Part shown: positions 44,166 through 57,400 of the stretch, one piece after another
How the letters are laid out: the number at the start of each line of letters is the position of its first letter
Numbering within the stretch: position 1 is the stretch's first letter
NCBI GenBank assembly: GCA_949752735.1
Contig: OX457037.1
Coordinates: 248,001 to 312,000, forward strand
From: Lumbricus terrestris
Taxonomy: Eukaryota; Annelida; Clitellata; Crassiclitellata; Lumbricidae
Length of the DNA stretch: 64,000 bases
Direction: 5' to 3'
The notes under the pieces: model-generated
What the model saw: the letters and a program-made list of their open reading frames with translations, nothing else
Told to the model about the DNA's origin: nothing
Databases searched by the model: none
Made by a program: the position numbers and the translations under genes

Positions 44166-45493
44166 TCGAAATATTCCAAGCGCTACTTCAAAACAAAGCG
44201 CGTTGGGCACCAGCGTATTGACGAGCGCTGCGCTGTATCGGAGAAGTTGTCCTATACAGAGATTGATATCCAGTGGAGGTCGGAGTCCAGCTGCTAAAGA
44301 GATCAGAACGATGAGGCAGAACAGCAGCTGCGAAGGCGGATTTTTACTTTGATTTTGAGGATGAGACAGCTGGAAAGGCAGAGGATCGGATGAATTAGGA
44401 TAGGAATTCAGGAATGCATGTGAGACTTTTAATCTGAAGCGATGTGGGTGATAAGCAGAGGAGCGTAAACGACAGTGGGTGGGTGGGTGCGGGGACGAAA
44501 TTGGTGAGAAAACAACTCATCAGACATCCGATGTTTATTGTTATTGTTACAAACGGACCAATAAATTGATTTGATTTGATTTTATCCGATGCCATTGCGT
44601 CCATCAATCACCTCTCATCAGTAGATTAACTTAAGTCCTTCTGACTTCGCTTTCTGCCACCATCAGACCTTACCATCTCCACTTAATATAATTATGATGA
44701 CTGATCGTTGCAGGCCAATCGCTCAAACCATTCCAAATTACGGTCTAATCAATCGAATTCTGCATCACACGCACGGTAGCCGATTCGCTAAAGCCTTGAC
44801 TTGTGACGCTTATAGTTCTATTTTAGTCAGGGGCTTTTGATTATTCAGATTTAACATGATAATTAAAATGACTGATGACACAATGAGGTCAATAATAAAT
44901 AAGCAAAATAGAAATTGAAGCAATTAACAGTAAAAATTTGTATCGTTTCACAACTTATCGTCATCATACTATAGTATACGCTATTATCTGTTGGTCTAAC
45001 TGGATCGATGAAGTGTGAGCTTCACATACAGACTAAGCATCATTGCAACTGCGTTAAGAATCCATTTTGAAACCCTTCAGTTCCATGCGTTGCATGTGTG
45101 TAAGTGACGTAGCCTACTCTATGGCGACTCACAGCAGAACTATAGAACTATAATAGAAGGACGTCCATTCGAATATTATAATGATCGAAACTAATTGCCT
45201 ACACAGAGAACGTAACACTGCTTTCCGAGAAATCAGATAAATTTCTATTCGAAGATTCACATAGCTGAAACCAATCGGTAGGAAAGGAACCTAGGCCTGT
45301 GTTGATTAGTTTGGGTAACGGAGCATTGTGCACTATAGCGCCTTGGCCAGTAAACCTCAAACAGTCAGACTAGGACCCTATACTTCTAACGAAAAAACCA
45401 AACGATTTAAAGAGATCTAAACTGTCTAGCGATTGCACTGCACCTAGAGAATAACATATACATTAAATAACCCATATTAATTAGAAGACTAGT
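44166..45493. other. Intergenic sequence between repeats and the tail exon of the second receptor
   Basis: A LINE-like 3' terminus with a (TTGAT)n tail is visible near 44530-44582. Otherwise there is nothing supportable. The part near 45494 probably includes the 3' untranslated region of the second Ig-type receptor. Confidence 0.4.
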
Positions 45494-48400
45494 CTAACAG
45501 ATATTATCCGTCGGATTAGTATTATAGCATCTCGTCTCGCACTGACGACATGCATGCGAGCGCTTCAAGACAGCCCTATGGTTCGTATAATGGTTGCACG
45601 TGGGAATATGGGTTTCACATTGACTACATAAGGGTCTGCAGGAACATGTAGGATGGTAGTTGAGTTGAGCGTGTCGATAGGAACAGCCGGTGTATCGTAG
45701 GATGTATCGACGCCTCCAGAAGACATAGTTCTCGGCGATCGGTTCGTTGAGTTCAGGAATATATCTGAAATAGTAGAAGAAAATGTAAGCAACGAAACTA
45801 TGATACGTTCGTTGAAAAAGCTTCAACGATAAGCTAATGTGAAATTGACGAAACCAATAAGCCTACGCTATTTAGCCTAAGTTTTGCATATTTTGCTTAG
45901 TTTGCCGAAAATGCAGGTCGGCTAAAGTCAGTTATTTCTATGTTGTTTGAAATTAGTAGGCTATCTAGAAATGTAGATTTACGATCTTGCGCCGCGCAAT
46001 TATCGGCCCGAAAATCCAAGTTTCACGCAACAGCGAAAATAGATCTAGGCCTATTGGCAATGTAGATCTACCGTAGCCTACGCAATTTTTCGCAAATCTG
46101 CAAAATCTCGTCGTAATTTCTAAAATTTGACTTTGATTGGCTTAAAAATCACCGCGGTGAGTGGTAATTCCCCATAGCAACGAAACCGTTGGGTGATAAT
46201 CTAAAATATCTAGCCTACCACCGAATGGGATGATTGCATTAAAATTATAAAGGAATTCATAGTTAGGCCTAAGGACGTTGTTTTTGGTATGCACATTGCA
46301 CAAACTCAAAGTATCAAAAATTCTAGAACTTCACAACCACACAATAAACCGCTTTAGGCGAATTTCTCAAAGCGGTCACAGAGGAGTTTCATGTAGGCCT
46401 ATAGTGTGTCGGCTTGTGATGGAACGAAAGAATTTAGTCTAAATGCGTTAGGCGTAGGCCCTACATATGAAGACGTGGGACTGCTGTTCATCACATTATT
46501 GTGTAACTTTGTGATTGATTAAAGGCATTCGCCATCTTGAAGTTGTATTTCTAATGAGCGTAAATCTCGGTGGGCGTAAAATTTTTTTGGCAAATTTAAG
46601 GATTTCTGCAATCGCCTGAATATATTAATGTCATGGTCATAGGAATCTACAACTGCATTTTTTTATTCTTGTTTGTCTAATTTCTAGGATGCCAAAACTA
46701 ATTCGCGCAAATTTATCGTTTTTTGGTGATTATTTTTACAATAATATTATTGTCGGCGCAAATTTGGGATGCCTAGTTCTTGTGGCCAACCAGTGGCGGC
46801 GCTAGGGGGGGGGGGCTGGGGGCTAAGCCCCCTACAAGAGGCTCAGCCCCCCTAAAAAATGACCATCTGAAGTATTTCACATTGAAATATCCACGATTTT
46901 GGTCGACGACTAAAAATAAAAAATAAAAATAAAAAAGGTCGTCAGAAATTTTGGCGGCGAACATAGAAAATTTTCATAAGATTTTGGTCGATGACTAAAA
47001 AAAAAAGGCGTCAGAAATTTTGGCGGCGAACATAGAAAATTTTCATGAGATTTTGGTCAATGACTAAAAAAAAAAAAAAAAAAAAAAAAAACGTCGTCAG
47101 AAATTTTGGCGGCGAAAATGGAAAATTTGGCCGCGGGCTTCAGCCCCTCCAAAACTTAAATCCTGGCGCCGGCACTGTGGCCAACCCTTCGACTCGACAA
47201 AACGCTCATCAAATTTGGAGATTAAGATTGCGATTGAGACCTTCACAGCAGCGCACAGTGAACTGCGTGTAATATTGTATATTATAATAACAGAGTTTAA
47301 AGTAAAACGATGACCATTATTGTCATACGATAAAGACTCGTGATACAGTGTTTAATCTAGACGTCTCGGGGGGGGGAAAGTTCCCCCCAGGATTTACATT
47401 TCCACCCCAGAAAATTTGACGAAATGATATTGGTTTTTAGTTACTGCCTTCATCATTGTTTTACATGAAGTGTTATAATATACCGTGATATTATTTATTA
47501 TTATATGATTATAATGACATTATTTTACTACTATAATATATGATACTATCATGTTAAGATGACACCTTAAAATGCTGCCATTGCTATGTGGAAATTCAAA
47601 AAGTTTCTAATAAGTCCCTGAAACAGTACAGCTATTTTGTCAAGACGTCACCTTAAAATGCTGCCATTGCAATGTGAAAATTCAAAAAGTTTCTAATGGG
47701 TCACTGAAACAGTACAGCTATTTTGTTAAGATGACCTCTTAAAATGCTGCCATTGCAATGTGGAAATTCAAAAAGTTTCTAATGGGTCACTGAAACAGTA
47801 CAGCTATTTTGTGAAGATGACCCCTTAAAATGCTGCCAATGCAATGTGGAAATCCAAAAATTTTCAAATCGGTCAATGAAAAAGTACAGCTATTTTGTAA
47901 AGATGACACCTTAAAATGCTGCCATTGCAATGTGGAAATTCAAAAAGTTTCTAATGGGTCACTGAAAAAGTACAGCCATTTTGTTAAGGCGACACCTTAA
48001 AATGCTGCCATTGCAATGTGGAAATTCAAAAAGTTTCTGATGGGTCACTGAAAAAGTACAGCTATTTTGTTAAGACGACACATTAAAATGCTGCCATTGA
48101 AATGTGGAAATCCAAAAATTTTCTAATGGGTCATTGGAAAAGTACAGCTATTTTGTTAAGATGACCCCTTAAAATGCTGCCAATGCAATGTGGAAATCCA
48201 AAAATTTTCTAATCGGTCAATGAAAAAGTACAGCTATTTTGTTAAGATGACACCTTAAAATGCTGCCATTGCAATGTGAAAATTCAAAAAGTTTCTAATG
48301 GGTCACTGAAACAGTACAGCTATTTTGTTAAGATGACCTCTTAAAATGCTGCCATTGCAATGTGGAAATTCAAAAAGTTTCTAATGGGTCACTGAAACAG

Positions 48401-51400
48401 TACAGCTATTTTGTGAAGATGACCCCTTAAAATGCTGCCAATGCAATGTGGAAATCCAAAAATTTTCAAATCGGTCAATGAAAAAGTACAGCTATTTTGT
48501 AAAGATGACACCTTAAAATGCTGCCATTGCAATGTGGAAATTCAAAAAGTTTCTAATGGGTCACTGAAAAAGTACAGCCATTTTGTTAAGGCGACACCTT
48601 AAAATGCTGCCATTGCAATGTGGAAATTCAAAAAGTTTCTGATGGGTCACTGAAAAAGTACAGCTATTTTGTTAAGACGACACATTAAAATGCTGCCATT
48701 GAAATGTGGAAATCCAAAAATTTTCTAATGGGTCATTGGAAAAGTACAGCTATTTTGTTAAGATGACCCCTTAAAATGCTGCCAATGCAATGTGGAAATC
48801 CAAAAATTTTCTAATCGGTCAATGAAAAAGTACAGCTATTTTGTTAAGATGACACCTTAAAATGCTGCCATTGCAATGTGGAAATTCAAAAGTTTCTAAT
48901 GGGTCACTGAAACAGTACAGCTATTTTTTTTAAGATGACCCCTTAAAATGCTGCCATTGCAATGTGGAAATCCAAAAATTTTCTGATGGGTCACTGAAAA
49001 AGTACAGCTATTTTGTTAAGACGACACATTAAAATGCTGCCATTGAAATGTGGAAATCCAAAAATTTTCTAATGGGTCATTGGAAAAGTACAGCTATTTT
49101 GTTAAGATGACCCCTTAAAATGCTGCCATTGCAATGTGGAAATCCAAAAATTTTCTGATGGGTCACTGAAAAAGTACAGCTATTTTGTTAAGACGACACA
49201 TTAAAATGCTGCCATTGCAATGTGGAAGTCCAAAAATTTTCTAATGGATCACTGAAACAGTACAGCTATTTTGTTAAGACGACACCTTAAAATGCTGCCA
49301 TTGCAATGTGGAAATCCAAAAAGTTTCTAATCGGTCACTGAAAAAGTACAGCTATTTTGTTAAGATGACACCTTAAAATGCTGCCATTGCAATGTGGAAA
49401 TTCAAAAAGTTTCTGATGGGGAGGGACGCATCCCCTTCCCATACCCCTCCCTCTTCCAGTCTCGGTGCTACGCGCATCACGAGCGTCATTCGGACATTCA
49501 AATGTCTCCTCCCCCAGAAACCCCAATTCCCCCCCCCCCAGAGGAGGGGGACTAGATTAAACACTGCTCGTGATAGTTTGCAATGTCTCTCTCGATTCGA
49601 CTTTAACCTACAGTAACTGTACCTGATTTGCTGAGACAGTTGCCTTCCACAGAATCCTGGATAGAAGCGGCAGCACCAACACCAGCAGACTGTTGTTGCA
49701 AGGAGGAGACAAGCGAGTATAGCAGACAGAATAATCTTCACCGCCATCAGAATTTCTTCGTCTGCAAAACAATTCAGCATCTCATGTGTTGGGTAGGTCA
49801 AATGTAAGATAATAAATGACAAAATTTTGTTAATTTATGAACGCAATTTACACACAGCCACCGTTTCAGAGACTTTTGTGCCTAAAGCCATATTATAGAT
49901 GGCAAGATATTGTTACTGCAATCTCTAAATATAATAATAATAATTCCTTAGCGTTACACAAAAGGAAATTGCCGAACACAATTAATTTCTCGAACGCTGC
50001 GTCGTTAAATGTTGAAATCATAAAAGATAAATCTCACCAGTAAACAACGCAATGCACAAAAATGTTTGTATGTATGTGCACTTATTATAACGCCCCTTCA
50101 AGAGATTCTACTCAGAAGAGCTCCCGAATACAGAGCGGACACTGAATCGCAATTTCACGCCGAAGCGCTGAGCAATTGCGAGTGAAGGACTTGCCCATGG
50201 TCTCTACATGACAATATACATAACTTACTCATTATAGACTGAAATGATAACAAATTTTGTCAGAATTATACGATTTGGTCTATGACAACATCAGATGTTG
50301 GAATTGTAAGAAATTTTATGTAGCCTATAGGCCTATATTCAAAGCCCAAAACATAACACTGGTCAACATAGAAATCGTTACTGACTGGAAAAGGCCCTAA
50401 TGTGTAGCATCTTGGTGTGCTGAACACGAATATAACCATAAGAAGTTTTTATTGGTTCTCGTTTTGAAAATATTTCATATAGTTCATTTCTTATGTTTCA
50501 CCATGTAAATTTATGCAGTAGAACTGCGACAATATCCTAAATAAGTCTAGAATGATGTAATATTCCACCTCATTGCATAATCCCATCATGGACACATCAT
50601 GCACAGTTGATTTTTTTTATTACGTCATTTTCTGATGCAATGTAAAAGTACAGCCAGTCGGCTGCTGACGTAAGATGACGTCAGCAGTGTACTATATAAA
50701 GCCGAGTCGGAACGGCTGAGCATTTACAATATTACAGACTTTGTGCGAGACAGTTTAACCCTTTAAAGGGTAGAGGCAATATTATGTTTTCCTACTGGTC
50801 GATGTACTTAGAAGGCATTGGAGACGTTCCCGCAAGCATATTATTATGTTTTCATTCACCAGATTCATTTATTCATTCATTATTAGCATTTATATAGCGC
50901 CCCTTCAAGAAACTACTCAGAGGCGCTCCCAGCCCAGCCCGGCCAGATGTCAGTATGGTAGACTCTCTAAGAAATTCAGAACTAAAAATAGATGTGGCTC
51001 TTTCATTAGGCGCAAATCACGTCGAAACCCACTCAACCGTAAAGGAGCTGGTGTTCCAGACAACATTCGTCTGTTATGTCATCAGTGGGAGTCCACATGC
51101 ATAGATAAATATCGCATGTGCAGGGCTTGCAGCACCCAGCTGAACAACAAACGGTCGAAGATTGCCTGTAGTGCGTGCGGTGTCACTCTATGCATATACC
51201 CATGTTTCGCAGATTTTCATAAGTGAACTGCACTTGAAACACAACTTGGCCTGCCACTTAGTACGAAACCGTACTCTGTAATTCCCTATTGTTTTTTACT
51301 AATGTTTCTTACATGATTGACAACAACATTGCTTTTTGGTTTCACCTGTTTCTAATTCGTTCATTTGGGCTTAGTGGGCAGTGGCGACAATGTTGCCACT

Positions 51401-54400
51401 GCAAGTTTCGGCTTCATGGGCAGTGGCGACAATGTTGCCACTACAAGTTTCGGCTTCATGGGTATAGGACACAATATTGCCATTGTTTAAAAGTCATTTT
51501 TTCCACATGACGAATATATTCCCTCTATATGGTTAGTTAGCAGGCATATAATGTGTAATTATTATTGTTGTAACTGTTCAGGGCCATTATGCCCTTTAAA
51601 AGGTTAAGTTACTGTTTTATAAAACTAGTTATTTTTACTTTATCCATTTGGATACAATAAAGAACAGTAATGCCTCGGAAGTGCGTAAATACTGTGGACA
51701 ACTTTTGTTACATTATTTTGTGGGGAAGTGACATTTGCCAACCAGAAGAAAAGTATCACTTCTCAAGTCAAGAAGGCATATCATGCTTACTTCGGATGCA
51801 AGGTTGGTGACCAAGACAAGCCATGGGCCCCGAATATATGCTGTGTTACATGTACAACACAGCTTTCACAGTGGTTGAATGGCAAAAGACCATCAATGCC
51901 GTTTGCAGTTCCCATGGTGTGGAGAGAGCAAAGCAACCACTTAGATGACTGTTACTTCTGCTTGGTTCCTCCTCTTTCCGGTGGAATAACGAAGCAAAAG
52001 AAGTCGACAATATAGTCTACCCAAACATTCCGTCTGCATTGAGACCAGTTCCACATGGTGATGGACTTCCTATTCCAGAACCTCCAGCAAAATATATTTT
52101 CGTTGATTCATCTGATGAGGACAAGGGTGAGCCGACATGTTCTTCTCCTGGTCCGTCAGCGTGCAGTGATCCCGATTTTCACTGTGGTGCATCATCAACC
52201 CCACACAGAATAACACAGGAAGAACTAAATGACCTTGTTCGTGATTTGGACTTATCCAAAAACAAGGCAGAGTACTGTTGCTAGGATCAAGACTCTAACA
52301 ATGGAATCTTCTTGAAGAAGATGTCACAATCACTTCATACAGAAAGCGCCATCAGCAGTTGGAACCTTTCTTCATGAAGGAAGGTAATCTGGTATTCTGT
52401 TCCAATATTGACGACCTCATGAATGCCTTACAGATCACTCATGACCCACAAGAATGGAGACTCTTTGTAGACTCTTCGACACTGAGTCTTAAGGCTGTGC
52501 TTTTGCATAATGGAAACCGTCTTCCATCTATTCCATTAGCGCATGCTGTCCACATGAAAGAGACATACGATAACCTAAAACAGCTACTGCATTACATTGA
52601 CTATAACAGGTACAAATGGCACCTGTGCGGTGATTTGAAGGTAGTTGCCATTTTAATGGGACTGCAGCAAGGATATGCAAAATATATGTGTTTCTTGTGT
52701 GAGTGGGATAGTCGGGCAAGAGAGTTGCACTACGTGCGGAAGGAATGGACTCCCAGACAAAACATGGCAGTTGGACAGAAGAATATCCAGCACCCAGCTC
52801 TGGTCGAGGCTCACAAAATCCTACTACCACCCCTTCACATCAAACTAGGTTTGGTGAAGAACTTCGTGAAAGCCATGGACCGCACTTCGCCAGCTTTCCG
52901 ATACCTGCATGAAAAATTCCCTCGACTCAGCGAAGCAAAGATTAAAGAGGGAGATTTCGTGGGTCCTCAGATTAGATAACTTTTCAAAGATGACCGCTTC
53001 AACAACTTGCTGGAGGGTGATGCGAAACAAGCATGGCATGCTTTTCGTCTAGTGTCTACAGACTTTCTGGGGAATGTTAGGGCAGAAAACTACAAGGAAC
53101 TAGTAGAAGACATGCTCAAGCAGTACCAGAAATTTCGCTGCAATATGTCGCTGAAGATGCATTTCCTTCACTCCCATCTGGATTTCTTCCCTGACAACTG
53201 TGACGAACATGGTGAACGCTTTCATCAAGATATCGCAACAATAGAGCAAAGGAACCAGGGAAAATGGTCCACTACAATGTTGGCTGACTACTGCTGGACA
53301 CTCCGCAGAGATGCTCCCGAACAGCTGTACAAGAGACAGGCAAAAAATATAAGAACTAGTGTATGACCTGGTTTTTACAAATATTAACCGTAAGTGTATC
53401 ACTATTGGAATGCATTGTGCGATATAAAATTACTTCATTTGAGATTACAAAAAAACTAGAGCCAATTAAGCAATTTCACTGTCATATTCGTGTTCAGCAC
53501 ATAAAAATTGATAAGAACTGACTAATTTCATTTCAGTAACATGACTTTTGTAAAAATTTGTTGTCCAGTGATATAATCAAAGTAAACTGCCTTAACTCGA
53601 TAAAAATGCAAAGTTAAACTTAATTTCCGAAATTCTCCTTTCGGCATTGCAACAAATTCCGTTTATAACAGAACGATAACGTAATGCTCAAATTGCTTTT
53701 GTAGAACTGTAAAGGACCAGCCCTTAGCTCACGTGCCACGTGATACGGCCAAACGGTATAGTGGAAACCGCCGAGATTTAGCGGGCGCCAATTAATTACC
53801 CATAGCGACCGACTGATAGTTAACGCTTTAAGATTAAGATCTTTCCTTTTTCTGGTTGCGTTCTGTAATGGCTGACACGTTGTCATATGGCCGGTTTTAG
53901 TAATTTTAGTTGAATCGGACAGTTTGTTTGCGATTTTACTTTAATGATAATACACTGCGAGTGGTGATTAAGTTTGCGAATCTTTGTGTGTTGTTTGTTG
54001 GTGAACTGATGCAAGATAAAATGGCAACCCAACAAAAACATTCCTCCCATGATTCAACCCTTAATACTGCCCACGTGTACTCGAACATTAATAACTCCGC
54101 CTGCGATCGAGCAGAAGACGCATTCACACGGGATCAGAGGGAAACTATAATTACAACCGCGGCGGACGACGAGGCCCGAGCGGATGCCCGAGTAGGACTC
54201 ATGCAGTTGTGGCACGCTAGCGTGGTGTCAGGCCAATTAGAAGCAGACTACGGCAGGGAGCAGTCGGACCCAGCCCGACCCCTGGCGGCGGGCGTTCTCG
54301 GACAGAGAACCGGCGACGATATGTCCTTTATTCCACTCGAGCGGCGTCCTGGTAGAATAACCGCTAACTCTGAAATATACGACTCCTATTCAATGAACCA

Positions 54401-57400
54401 TTCCGTTTTGCAACCTATTCCGAATTCTGACTCTCTAGGTTATCAAGCTACAACGCCTCTTCATAATCATCCATCCATTGCTCCCTCGGCGTCCCCCTTC
54501 GATGAGATAGCGACGACATCAAGGGGGCGAAAGTTTACAAGTGATTCCAGAAGTGTGGGGTGTGTTGAAATGGATGAAACAGGACAGCCCAAACTTACAA
54601 GTGATTTCAGAAGTTGGAGATTGCGCTTAAAAGATGATGAAGAGAATGAAAGGTGTTCGAGAGTTGATAATGAGACCAGAGACGAAATAGAGAAACGGAA
54701 AGATGAAAGGAGAGGCGAGATATTAAGAGGCAGTGAAGTGAAGAAAAGGAGTATATGTCAACAAGAGTACGCAAGGGGAATGGAAGAAGTTGATGGAACT
54801 AGCATTAATTCTTCACGACTAAAGAAGAACACGACGACGACCCAGACTGGACAATTGCAAGACCTTTTAGCACCACTACAAGAACTGTGTAGGCATCTCA
54901 GTGAGATTTGCGAGCAGAGTGGAAAAAGTGTAAGCAATGGTCCTGGGCTGTGCACGGAAGTCGGACAAACGTTAAGTCGTCCCTTGGTGACCAGTCCGTT
55001 AGAAACTCGTCCAGTGATTTTAGTTGAAGGCGATGGGTTGAGATATAAGCCGACCATCGAACCGAAATCATGTACGGAGGATGAAACGAAGAAGCAACCA
55101 AGAGACAGACACAAGCAGTGGCTGAAACTAGAGAAATTTGATGGTCAAACGCCTCTGGAAGCGTTTCTAGTCAAGTTTGAGATCTGTTCGAGACAGAATG
55201 GATGGGACGAGGACGAAAAGGTGAACCAATTGATGTGTGCCATGGTAGGACCAGCAGCGCATCTGTTGTGGGAATTTCACGCCTCAGGTCTGTCATCCTC
55301 GAGCGATCTGATAAAGCGACTTAGGAGCAGATATGGATGTTCGGACCAGACAACATTATATCGTACGCAACTTCGTGCGCGAAAACAGAGAAAAGAAGAG
55401 TCCTTGCAAGAATTAGCGCAAGACATCCGACGCCTGATGGTGCTGGCCTATGCTGGTCCGCCCACGGAGATGAGTGAGATGGTCGCCATCGATGCATTCC
55501 TCGACGCAATAGACGACTCCGAGCTTGCCCTATGCGTGAGAGACCGCGAACCGACTAACCTCGAAGCAGCGTGCAGATGTGCTATTCGACTAGAGGCGAA
55601 TCGAGCAACTCGAGGTAGAACTGGAGACCATGAGCGTAGATCGGGACGAATCCAAGCGATCCGAACAGATGACAGTTCTAGCGAAGAATTGCTTCGTAGA
55701 TTGTCGGAGCAAATGGCTAACATGGAACAGCGTCAACTGCAGATGGAACAGTGGTGGTGTGGGCCAACGTTGCAAGCATCTGACGGAAGGGAAAGACACT
55801 CGGTAGAACCTCGATATGTGCCGATGGAAAATCGACAGAGATCGGAGGGAGGAACGAGAAACAATTTAGAGACGCAAGGTCGAAGGAATCGACGAAGTGG
55901 TGGTCGGTGCTTTCTCTGCTTGCAGCCAGGACATTTCCGGAAAGACTGTCCACAAGCAAAGACAGACGTACAAGGTCAAGGAGAAGGAGAAAGGATAGCT
56001 AACGCAAGATATATCCAAGGAAGTACTAACGCGTACTTGCCACTTCGGATAAATGGGCGCAAGATCCTCGCTCTGATTGACACAGGAAGCGAGATGTCGT
56101 TAATTCCTGCTTCGTTAGTACGCCTTCAAGACATGCGAGAATCGCGACAGCTCCTGAACGCGGCCAATGGCACCAGCATTCGTGTGCTGGGCGAGATTAC
56201 TGTGCAAGGTGAAATCGCAGGGCGGATTTTCCAGATTCCGTGCCTCGTCACCGAGGAGCTGAACGAGATGATTCTGGGACTCAATTGGCTGGAACAACAG
56301 AACGCGAGTTGGAATTTCCGCGAACGGTCAATTCAACTGCAGGGACGAGACTACGCACTGTCTCGTGGAGCTGGAACTGCGCGATGTCGGAAAATATCGT
56401 TGGCAAGAACTGTTGCGCCACCTACGAGCGAAGCGTATGGGGAGGTGTTTGCCGTTCTTCCCACCAAGAAGGACGACCTTCGACCCTGTCCTGTACCGAC
56501 ACAAGTGCTCGAATCTGACATTCTTGTAACCAGTGCGTCGCTACCTGCTCGAACCGCAGAAGTCGATGTGTCTGGTGACCCAGACATCCTGCTGTCCTCT
56601 CCTCGGCAGAACGTGTTTGACGACGTCCCGCTAGAAGTTAACGATCGGCCGACTCAGACTGCGCCCTCTCAACTGCGAGCCCCGTGTCTCACCGTCGTTG
56701 AAGAGTGCGATTTCGAGAATCAGCCCCAACCAAAGAATCAGCGACCCTCCGCTGACGAACTCTCACGTCGACCGCATCATGTGGAGATGGTGCAGACTAC
56801 GCGAATTCCTCTTCGACCGGAAGAGTCCCTTCCAGACGACTCCAGCATCCTCTTGCCTGAAGTGATGGCTGCGAACCGCGCTACCGAGCGTTCGAGTACG
56901 AAATTCAGCCCCAACCTCCTGTTCGTGGGACGAGATGTTATCGCGCCCATCGGCCTAGTCTTTGGCGATGGTTCGGCGACAGAACTCTGCGACCAAACAG
57001 TGGACGAGTTGGTGGATCAACGCCTGCACCGGATGCAGGGCACCTATCGTCTGGTGCGAACTCACTTTCAGCAGTTCGTGCAGCATCGGACTGTTCGATA
57101 CAATGGTCGAGTGCGCCCAGCCGCATTCGAACCTGGCCAATGGGTATGGTACTACTGTCCCCGTCGACACGCCGGTATCAAGACCAAGTGGACCTGTGCT
57201 CTATCGAATACCGAGGTCGACCCGTGCTCAGCCGAAGTTGGTTTACGTGGACAGACTGAACAACTTTGGGGGAGACTGTCCGAAGGACTGGGATATGCCG
57301 ATCTCGAACGATGTTACTGATCGAGACGAACTTTTGGGACTTGACGAACTTGTCCGAGACGAGGAACTGAACTCTGTCCCCAGACCAACCCGTCCCCATG

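Larger units (their letters stand above)
50357..53570 (+). mobile_element. CACTGG-ended DNA transposon carrying an orphan-family protein
   Basis: The left end CACTGGTCAACA (50357) and inverted right end TGTTGTCCAGTG (ending 53570) enclose the pseudogene at 51671-53366. A subterminal motif gtgctgaacacgaatat lies about 60-115 bp inside each end in mirrored orientation, and also occurs in the 39579-40620 MITE. CACTG-type ends suggest the CACTA/Chapaev group. No clean target duplication is seen. A piggyBac copy has inserted at 50755-51607. Confidence 0.65.

Noticed and set aside
47545..49425. CRISPR-like array
   Set aside because: Units are contiguous 86-bp repeats without unique spacers in a eukaryotic transposon. 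It is a satellite.
49373..49822. Secreted protein starting MAVKIILS with a signal peptide
   Set aside because: The hydrophobic segment is preceded by an acceptor and in-phase codons, and it aligns with the transmembrane exon of the 27.4-38.0 kb gene. It is read instead as an internal transmembrane exon.
50357..53570. ATAA as a 4-bp target duplication of the CACTGG element
   Set aside because: ATAA lies on both sides but is offset by two bases from the right inverted end, so it does not form a clean duplication.
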